This document shows positions 33,240 to 39,421 of a DNA stretch of 42,022 bases, in pieces. The notes under the pieces were generated by a model. That model ran no database searches. It was not told the DNA's origin and saw nothing but the letters and a program-made list of their open reading frames with translations. Origin of the DNA: Saccharicrinis aurantiacus (lineage in GTDB: Bacteria > Bacteroidota > Bacteroidia > Bacteroidales > Marinilabiliaceae); contig NZ_LYBV02000052.1 of the NCBI RefSeq assembly GCF_001660705.2, forward strand, positions 1 to 42,022, read 5' to 3'. The position numbers were made by a program, and so were the translations under genes. Positions within the stretch are counted from its first letter, which is position 1, and every line of letters starts with the position of its first letter.

Positions 33240-33854
33240 CTAAATCATTGAATAAGCTTGCTCAAAGAGTTGTGGAGAGATATAATTCTTCCCATTTTCC
33301 ACTTTTGCCATTGAGAAAACCAAAAGACGAAGTGTATTTTTTGTGGGTAGCAACTTTGTTTGAGGCTGCACCTTTAAATCTTTGCAAACCGTATTGATGT
33401 ATGCTTTTGTATTGTTCTCAAAGCTTGGAGCGTATCTGTGTACAATCTTTTCTACTGTGTTAAATCCTTTGCCCATGTAGTTTCGGAAAAGTTTAATCAT
33501 GGCTCTTACACCATACTCAGGAGCAGTAAACATCTCGAACCTTCTGTCTTTGTTCTGGTCCTTTGAGAGCTTACCATGCCACTTGCTTTTGCTTTGAATG
33601 ATATTACCCGGATTGTTATTGCGAATACCTCTAGGCATAGAGGAAAGGTAAGTACTTCCACCATTCCAATTCTTGAAATTAGGAGGGAGGGCATTGTTAT
33701 TTGTGCTTAGAATATTGGCAGGGCTTTTTTCATAACCACCTGAGGGCAATAGCTCACGATTGCGTTTGTTTCTTCTGCGAATCAAAACAATTGCGGTCAC
33801 TATTGCCCCGGTGGTTAATACCCCTCCCGAAATAAATAATATCTTTTTGTTCAT
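33240..33854 (-). CDS. Membrane-anchored muramidase-like virion protein (PRD1 P5-like annotation group)
   Basis: This 204-residue protein has an N-terminal membrane segment (residues 4-25) followed by RRRNKRNR, so the C-terminal part lies on the cytoplasmic or inner side. Residues 74-85 are PRGIRNNNPGNI, the hallmark of a phage-associated domain often annotated as structural protein P5 and related to lysozyme-like folds. The rest (FEMFTAPEYGVRAMIKLFRNYM, VEKIVHRYAPSFENNT) fits that family. The anchor plus lytic-type domain suggests a virion membrane enzyme that opens peptidoglycan at entry. Confidence 0.8.
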   Translation of the reverse strand: MNKKILFISGGVLTTGAIVTAIVLIRRRNKRNRELLPSGGYEKSPANILSTNNNALPPNFKNWNGGSTYLSSMPRGIRNNNPGNIIQSKSKWHGKLSKDQNKDRRFEMFTAPEYGVRAMIKLFRNYMGKGFNTVEKIVHRYAPSFENNTKAYINTVCKDLKVQPQTKLLPTKNTLRLLVFSMAKVENGKNYISPQLFEQAYSMI

Positions 33855-33911
33855 CTGCTCAATCGTTTAGTTTATAGCTCATGCTTGAATAATTATTTCA
33901 GGCATGGCCTG

Positions 33912-34388
33912 TTAGAGAGGGATTCCCCAAGCATCGAACTTGGGTTTGATTTTGGCAATCTCTTTGTCGTCTAATTCAAAGCGAAGCCAACCAATCAGAT
34001 TATGATTCTGTCCTAAAAGAGCAGCTCGACCACCCAATAAGTACATCTTTAATCCAAAGGCTTTAATGACAAGCAACATGTCATCCTTAGTTCTAACTTT
34101 GGCTATAGTGCTATAGATCGTTTTCTCATCTGTACCAAAATCAAGCATTGCACCATAGAGTGTGTTGGCAAATAAGGCAGCATCCGATGGCGATATAGTC
34201 AGGTTTTGTTGCTTTATCTCCATCTTTTTTATAGAAGGAGCTGCGATAGCTGATGTGCCGTCAGGATTCCTACTTTTTTTGATGGTACGATAAATCAGTA
34301 ATCCACCAATGCCAAGAGCTAGCAATGGAATGCCTACACGAATACCTGTGCCAATGAGTGCTGATTTACTTGCCTTATTCAACTCCAT
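33912..34388 (-). CDS. Small membrane protein with annexin-like GTDE motif
   Basis: This 158-residue protein has one hydrophobic segment (residues 11-33), a Lys-rich stretch, and a helical domain with LYGAMLDFGTDEKTIYSTIAKVRTKDDMLLVIKAF. The GTDE motif at 85-88 followed by helices recalls one annexin-type repeat, and similar motifs occur in phage and Bacteroidota proteins. The C-terminal part GGRAALLGQNHNLIGWLRFELDDKEI is unique. It is probably a minor virion membrane protein. Confidence 0.65.
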   Translation of the reverse strand: MELNKASKSALIGTGIRVGIPLLALGIGGLLIYRTIKKSRNPDGTSAIAAPSIKKMEIKQQNLTISPSDAALFANTLYGAMLDFGTDEKTIYSTIAKVRTKDDMLLVIKAFGLKMYLLGGRAALLGQNHNLIGWLRFELDDKEIAKIKPKFDAWGIPL

Positions 34389-34398
34389 AGCTTAATTT

Positions 34399-34575
34399 TT
34401 AGATGTATCGTAATGCTGTTTTCACAATCGTTGGATTCTTCGCCACCTTGGTCAGTAGCTTAATAATATCCTCTTGTTCCACCTTATCAACAGCGTTTTG
34501 TATAAGGTTTCCAACTTGCTTAACTGTTTCTGTCGTATTGGCTTCAATGGTAATTCCTACTTTGAACTTTCTCAT
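34399..34575 (-). CDS. Very small virus-block protein, 58 residues
   Basis: ATG at 34575 opens a 58-codon frame ending TAA at 34399. The protein starts MRKFKVGITIEANTTETV and continues as an amphipathic helix rich in Lys, Asp and Val, ending KTALRYI. The gap between the two larger genes is filled exactly by this frame: 13 bases to the 369-residue gene upstream and 10 to the membrane-protein gene downstream. The spacing and orientation fit a real gene. I do not recognise it. Confidence 0.6.
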   Translation of the reverse strand: MRKFKVGITIEANTTETVKQVGNLIQNAVDKVEQEDIIKLLTKVAKNPTIVKTALRYI

Positions 34576-34588
34576 AATCGTATGTTTT

Positions 34589-35698
34589 TTAGTTATCTAA
34601 TTCTTCGTTGTCTAAATCGGTTTTCGGGTGCGAAACCCCATTCATTGCTTGATTTAAGAACATGAGGGTCTTGTTAATGAGTTCTGCTTTGTCCAGGCAA
34701 AGCCCAACGATGTTGGCTATTTTAGCCACCTCTTGCAGTTCCCATGTTCTAAGGGCATCAGATAAGTTTTTGATAATCTCCGCTTTCTTTTGGTCTTCGG
34801 GAGAGCTTGTAGAACCCATGTCTGTGACTTCGACATTAGTGTCGGGAATATTGACAGACTCTTCCGAATTATCATCAACCATCCCTAAAGCCCCTTTGAG
34901 TTCATCTGCTGATAAACCCAATAGCTCGGCTGTTTTCGGACTATTGGTAAGAATACGAGAACCAATACCCACTAAAGCACCTGTAGCAACACGCTTCATT
35001 ACTTCGTTGGGAGCATATCCAGCCAAACGATTTTCAAGGTCTGTCTTCTCGGTTTTTAGCTCTTTATTTTCGCCATAGTAGCGGTCTTTTTCGGCACGTA
35101 ACTCTGCATTCTCGTTACGTAGGCGTTCAAACCTTTCTTCCAGGTTTGTATATCGTGTTTCAAACTTGAAATCGTCAAGCTGCTTTTGATAGCTGATTCT
35201 TTCTACTTCTTTGTTGTTACCAGACAAGGCATTAAACAGCCCAAATAAGCTTTGAACCTTACCCTTTGCTTGTTCATTTTCTCCTGTAATCAAACCCAAC
35301 AAACCATTGATTTCGCCTAAGTCATCTGTCTTGTTTTGGATTTGTTGTTTCTCAACTTCCTGCTGCACAATAGTCTGAATATCTCCACGTTCCAAAGGCT
35401 GTTTTGGAGGATTCAATAGTCCACTAATATTGATAGTGTAATCATTCAGGTGCTTGGCATTATGGCTTTTACCACCATATACATTTACTCGTAATGTACC
35501 GTGAGCTTGTTTTGCCTTTTCAATGGCTTTTTCAATATCGTTATTGAACATTTCCGTTCCAGCAGTTCTTGAAGTTAATGCCGTTTCGTCCATGCCCGTT
35601 ACCAGGTATATTTCATAAGCGTAGGGGTATTTTTGTTCTACCTCTGAACGCTTGATAAACTCATATATGCTCTGTATTTGTTCTCTATAGTCTAACAT
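34589..35698 (-). CDS. Coiled-coil virion-type protein
   Basis: This 369-residue protein begins with a compact domain of about 95 residues, then a short linker, then GEINGLLGLITGENEQ at residues 128-143. A coiled coil of about 60 residues follows (KFETRYTNLEERFERLRNENAELRAEKDRYYGENKELKTEKTDLENRL). A hydrophobic Gly-rich segment (VATGALVGIGSRILTN) comes next, and an acidic C-terminus. It lies in the structural gene run. A spike, scaffold or membrane-associated role is possible, but I cannot name the family. Confidence 0.65.
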   Translation of the reverse strand: MLDYREQIQSIYEFIKRSEVEQKYPYAYEIYLVTGMDETALTSRTAGTEMFNNDIEKAIEKAKQAHGTLRVNVYGGKSHNAKHLNDYTINISGLLNPPKQPLERGDIQTIVQQEVEKQQIQNKTDDLGEINGLLGLITGENEQAKGKVQSLFGLFNALSGNNKEVERISYQKQLDDFKFETRYTNLEERFERLRNENAELRAEKDRYYGENKELKTEKTDLENRLAGYAPNEVMKRVATGALVGIGSRILTNSPKTAELLGLSADELKGALGMVDDNSEESVNIPDTNVEVTDMGSTSSPEDQKKAEIIKNLSDALRTWELQEVAKIANIVGLCLDKAELINKTLMFLNQAMNGVSHPKTDLDNEELDN

Positions 35699-35702
35699 TT
35701 TA

Positions 35703-35727
35703 TTAGTATCAAGTAGTTAGTATCAAG
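35703..35727 (-). repeat. Two 11-bp direct repeats just before a start codon
   Basis: TTAGTATCAAG occurs at 35703 and 35717, read CTTGATACTAA on the minus strand, ending a few bases before the ATG of the gene at 35698. It may be a regulator or translation-control site in the only wide gap in this part of the block. Confidence 0.5.
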
Positions 35728-35782
35728 ACTATTTATAGCTTGTAAAATCTTGATGTATAAATCCCAATTCTCAACTCACGTT

Positions 35783-36136
35783 TTATGTGCGATGGGGGAT
35801 AACCTTCACAAATTCCAAGCGGTAAGGCTTGAATGTTTCTGCAATGCTTTTGATGTCGATGTAATCTGTAAATACACGGAATCGGAACTCATCCATAAAG
35901 TCGTATTCCTCTGGAGTAGCCGTGAAAACATTATCGCTGCTAATCATTTCAATTTCTTCGATTGAACTTGGCAGAGACTTAGTATTCAGAATCCACATAT
36001 CATTATTCAAGTCGATGCTGTGATTTGCCGATGTTATCATTATCATCACAGGCTTTAATTGATAGCTGTCTATCGTACGAAGCCCTTCAATGCGGTCTTT
36101 GGCAATGGTGTGTAGGAGTTCACTAGTGTTCATCAT
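35783..36136 (-). CDS. Small virus-block protein of unknown function
   Basis: This 117-residue protein overlaps the preceding 395-residue gene by 4 bases, so the two are translationally coupled. It is mixed alpha/beta, with KPVMIMITSANHSIDLNNDMWILNTKS in the middle and no membrane segment or known motif. The coupling suggests that it works with, or assembles onto, the larger protein. An alternative start one codon downstream is possible (MNT). Confidence 0.6.
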   Translation of the reverse strand: MMNTSELLHTIAKDRIEGLRTIDSYQLKPVMIMITSANHSIDLNNDMWILNTKSLPSSIEEIEMISSDNVFTATPEEYDFMDEFRFRVFTDYIDIKSIAETFKPYRLEFVKVIPHRT

Positions 36137-37320
36137 AACTCAGCCTCCTGTTTTTGGGGTTCAAGCTCTGCCAATGGCTCTTTAAAATCTTCGTACTGAA
36201 TGTAAATGCGAATATTAAGCGGTTCAGTACCACTTTTCATATTGCTTTTATAAACCGTATGAATGCTGCTATTCACATCAAGTGGTTCGCTGAATGGGAT
36301 CACTTCTTTGGATAGGTATTTGATGTTTCGGTTTGCCGTAAGCGTATAATCACGAAGTAAGAAACTGTTTCCATTAACCAGGAGACTTAAGCTGCCACAT
36401 TCATATGCAGCGGGACGTAGATACTTTTGTACAGGACGCACAAAAAGACCATTCCTATTTTGATAGATAAACGAAAGCGTTTCTTGTGCGATAAGCTCAG
36501 TAAAGGCAAGACTTTCCATACCTTTTCCTTTCTCGAAAACACTCACTTTCGCAAACAGATAGTGTGCAAGCCCTTGTGTTTCCGCTTGTTCATAGGCTAG
36601 TTTATCTAGTTGTAATTGCGCAAGCTCACGGTCATAATCCTGCATAATGGAGTTCCCATACGTATTAATGCTTTTAGAAACCGTTGAATAGCTTTCTAGA
36701 TATTCATTGCTACGTATTTTGTAATACACGATGCTTGTTATCTGGTATAGCGCATTGCTTCGTATAGAAGTAGAAGCGTTAAAAAGTAAGTCTAAATCAT
36801 ACGCTTCCAAATCGGTTTCAGGATCAAAACCAAACGCTCCATAAGTACTTAATAGGAATGCAAATAAATGCGCTTTGTATTCAGTTTTCAGGTCGGTAAA
36901 ACGCCCATCCCAATCTATTTCAGCTTGGTCGCTACCACCCATGAGCAATTCATTTAGCTTGGAGCTAAAAGTTATCTGCTCTGAATCACTTAGAGAAGGA
37001 TAATTAATGCCATCAAGCAATACCTTGACCATTTCAGGCAGAATATCGCTTTCAAAAAACGCCTTGCTTTCATCCAAAGTAGGACGTGTTCGCATGTATG
37101 AATAGAACAGATGAGCCACTTGGTCAGATGCCAACAAACGAGTAATTAAACCTTGCGGAAATGCTAATGCACTTAAACCATCAACAGCTTCGGCTTCTTT
37201 CTTTACGTTAGTAGTTACTGCAATCCCTGTTATGATTTTACAAGATGCAGGGAGCAAGTCCTGGTCGTTCAGATGCTCATTATTAGCAGATAGCTTTTTT
37301 ATGACGTGGTATCGTTTCAT
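36133..37320 (-). CDS. Virion-type protein of unknown function, 395 residues
   Basis: This soluble protein has a helical middle (about residues 90-290) and a strand-rich C-terminal part (CGSLSLLVNGNSFLLRDYTLTANRNIKYLSKEVIPF, then EPLNIRIYIQYED). No membrane segment or catalytic motif is visible. It lies between the 129- and 117-residue genes in the structural run. Its size would suit a second major virion component, such as a capsid-associated or receptor-side protein. I do not recognise the family. Confidence 0.6.
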   Translation of the reverse strand: MKRYHVIKKLSANNEHLNDQDLLPASCKIITGIAVTTNVKKEAEAVDGLSALAFPQGLITRLLASDQVAHLFYSYMRTRPTLDESKAFFESDILPEMVKVLLDGINYPSLSDSEQITFSSKLNELLMGGSDQAEIDWDGRFTDLKTEYKAHLFAFLLSTYGAFGFDPETDLEAYDLDLLFNASTSIRSNALYQITSIVYYKIRSNEYLESYSTVSKSINTYGNSIMQDYDRELAQLQLDKLAYEQAETQGLAHYLFAKVSVFEKGKGMESLAFTELIAQETLSFIYQNRNGLFVRPVQKYLRPAAYECGSLSLLVNGNSFLLRDYTLTANRNIKYLSKEVIPFSEPLDVNSSIHTVYKSNMKSGTEPLNIRIYIQYEDFKEPLAELEPQKQEAEL

Positions 37321-37338
37321 ATCAGGAGTATTTGGGGT

Positions 37339-37728
37339 TTACTTCTTTATATCTTGTATGGCCAGTAGGTACACACGCACGTTGTAGCTGTCGTCTGCTG
37401 CAAGGTTCTCGCTATCGTCTTTATAGATGATGCGAACAGGACTATTCTTTGCCTTTTCATCCACAGGGAATGTGACATCAGGAATACTCATATCGGTGTT
37501 GTGGTGCGCAATGGCTACCTCTGTATCATCCGGAATAACTTCTACATCATCGAGCCACATTCGGAATGTTGAACCAGGTAATGCTTCAGTATTGGATAGA
37601 CGAACAAAGAAACCTGTAATGCGGTCATGTTCGGTTTTAGTATTTCCGTTAAACTCAAAGGTTTCACCTTTCTTTACTTCAAATTTGATGACCTGAAGCT
37701 TGCGTACTTTATTGTCTTGTTTTTCCAT
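37339..37728 (-). CDS. Small beta-rich virion-type protein
   Basis: This 129-residue protein alternates hydrophobic and polar residues throughout (KLQVIKFEVKKGETFEFNG, ITGFFVRLSNTEALPGSTFRMWLDDVEVI, VRIIYKDDSENLAADDSYNVRVYLLAIQ). That suggests a small jelly-roll or Ig-like barrel. It follows the Arg-rich probable capsid gene after 88 bases that hold a terminator-like structure. A minor capsid or vertex role is an inference. Confidence 0.55.
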   Translation of the reverse strand: MEKQDNKVRKLQVIKFEVKKGETFEFNGNTKTEHDRITGFFVRLSNTEALPGSTFRMWLDDVEVIPDDTEVAIAHHNTDMSIPDVTFPVDEKAKNSPVRIIYKDDSENLAADDSYNVRVYLLAIQDIKK

Positions 37729-37738
37729 GATTGCATGT

Positions 37739-37792
37739 TAAAAAAAGGGGGGAAGTAAACTGAGTAAACCCGAAGTAAACCACCCCCAACGA
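37739..37792 (-). terminator. Partial terminator with TTTACT repeats
   Basis: On the minus strand GGGGG (about 37783-37787) faces CCCCCC (37747-37752), followed by a run of T residues. The loop holds three GTTTACT copies. It lies between the Arg-rich capsid-type gene and the next gene, and could reduce downstream expression so that the major protein is made in excess. Confidence 0.5.
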
Positions 37793-37816
37793 TTATGGTA
37801 TATCAAAAATGAAAGA

Positions 37817-38659
37817 CTATGCCTTTTCTGTGATAGTTCCCAATAGTGTCACCTTAACAGCAGGGTTATAAACCTTGTCGCCTGATACCGATTTCGGCAT
37901 GTTCAGTTTTGGTGTAATATCCATTGATGGTTTCAACCACTTTGGATTAGAAAGCTTGTATTGGAACTTACGTTTTGTGGTATCAGTATCATCAAAAATT
38001 GCACATGAGATTTCAGGAACAATAACCTTTGTACCTAATGTCATCTCGAAGGTACCGTTCAAGATTGCAGGCGGTAATGCAAACTGACCAAAAGCAAAAT
38101 CTGCTGGGTCATTATCTTCCTCCGATGCTCCGTGAGCGTACTCAAGTACTATATCAGTTAGAAGTAAATACTTACCCGAATCCAATTGAGCACGATTCAG
38201 GTTGGTACGTCCAGCCTTCTTATCATCCGATGCCTCCATCAAATCAATATCCGATTTATCTTTAATCGACTTAACGGTGTAGATTGCCGTATCAACCGTT
38301 TGCATGCGTGCATCTTTCAATGCCTTTTGAATCTCTGGTGGAAGCTGCTGTCTGCGTAACTCAAACTGGCCTTTTGAAGTCAAGTTTTTAGTAAGCCCGG
38401 TTTTTACAGCGGTGCTTCTTTGTCCTGCATTGTATGACCTACGCACAGCACGCTTTCTGCTTGTTCTTCTACGTCCTCTGCGACCTCTACGTCTGCTTCT
38501 ACGACGTGAGCGTCCTAAGTCGCCAATACCCTCGACAGTATCGTCTTGGTCTTCTTCTTTTTCTAAAGCATTCTCTTCATTTTCAAGAATTGCTTCCTCT
38601 AAACCCTCTATTTCTTCCATCGAAGGGTACAAATCATTTTGCTCATTAATCTCTGCCAT
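37817..38659 (-). CDS. Probable major capsid/virion protein with acidic lead and Arg-rich segment
   Basis: This 280-residue protein has residues 1-43 strongly acidic, then GIGDLG (44-49), then a very Arg-rich segment (50-70, RSRRRSRRRGRRGRRR). About 190 residues of strand-rich sequence follow (KYLLLTDIVLEYAHG, FEMTLGTKVIVPEISCAIFDD, AVKVTLLGTI), of a kind seen in capsid folds. The acidic lead could mask the Arg segment until it is removed, after which the Arg arm would bind the genome or membrane. It sits in the structural run and is followed by a partial terminator, as for a highly expressed protein. The assignment as the major capsid is an inference. Confidence 0.6.
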   Translation of the reverse strand: MAEINEQNDLYPSMEEIEGLEEAILENEENALEKEEDQDDTVEGIGDLGRSRRRSRRRGRRGRRRTSRKRAVRRSYNAGQRSTAVKTGLTKNLTSKGQFELRRQQLPPEIQKALKDARMQTVDTAIYTVKSIKDKSDIDLMEASDDKKAGRTNLNRAQLDSGKYLLLTDIVLEYAHGASEEDNDPADFAFGQFALPPAILNGTFEMTLGTKVIVPEISCAIFDDTDTTKRKFQYKLSNPKWLKPSMDITPKLNMPKSVSGDKVYNPAVKVTLLGTITEKA

Positions 38660-38741
38660 AAGAATTTGTTTTTCGGCTTAATAGCCTATTTTTAATTAAA
38701 TTAATAGTTGCTTTTTGTAGATTGTGTAATACTTGTCTGCA

Positions 38742-39389
38742 CTAGGATGCCATCATGTCTCCGGCAAACACGTCAAAGTCCATGCTATCAGGATCAATTT
38801 CTTTAATCTTCCCAACAGGTTCATCATCGGAATAATCCATTGCGCCAATGGGTTCATCGCTCATGGCATAATCCGTTGCTGCATTACCGATAGGATCATC
38901 ACCCATTGAAAAGTCAGATGCTGCTCCAGATACAGAAGCTTGTATTTCTCGCTCGATGTCAATATCGGCTGCTGGTAAAGCTTGCGTGATAGGATTCAGC
39001 GCTTGTAATCCGTCCATTTCATCTAAATCATTATCACCGATAATGCCCTCTAATCCTTGAAGAATGGTTTTACCTGTGGCTTTTTTGATGATGGATTCGA
39101 CACCAGCGCCAGCTGCACCTACTAAGCCCAACTTTACGTATTCGTTTTTGGTAAACTGAGTTCCGATAAGACTGCCCATTGTAACGGCTGCTGGGACGAT
39201 GTAAGTTTTCATGTCGTTACCCAATAATCCGCTTACAGTTTGGCTCTTTTCTAACTTCTTTAAAGCGTACTTACCAACTGCAAACCCTGCCACGGCAGCA
39301 ATAGGCTTGCCTATGTTGTTGGTAGCTTTCATAAAGTCAATTTTGGTGGCTCTGACACCACCACCTGACGTTGTTCTTTTAACTGCCAT
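38742..39389 (-). CDS. Membrane-associated virion-type protein with acidic repeats
   Basis: This 215-residue protein has hydrophobic Gly/Ala-rich segments (residues 28-42 IGKPIAAVAGFAVGK; 63-76 IVPAAVTMGSLIGT; 86-101 KLGLVGAAGAGVESII), then LQGLEGIIGD (110-119). The long acidic tail repeats DDPIG, DEPIG and DDEPVG. The hydrophobic segments suit a membrane protein, and the acidic tail could contact the Arg-rich protein encoded next. No family is recognised. Confidence 0.6.
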   Translation of the reverse strand: MAVKRTTSGGGVRATKIDFMKATNNIGKPIAAVAGFAVGKYALKKLEKSQTVSGLLGNDMKTYIVPAAVTMGSLIGTQFTKNEYVKLGLVGAAGAGVESIIKKATGKTILQGLEGIIGDNDLDEMDGLQALNPITQALPAADIDIEREIQASVSGAASDFSMGDDPIGNAATDYAMSDEPIGAMDYSDDEPVGKIKEIDPDSMDFDVFAGDMMAS

Positions 39390-39421
39390 GTTTAAAATTT
39401 TAATTAATGATTATCTATTGT

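Noticed and set aside
34403-34665. Plus-strand frames opposite the small gene at 34399-34575
   Set aside because: They are antisense to a tightly packed minus-strand block and show no gene-like features.
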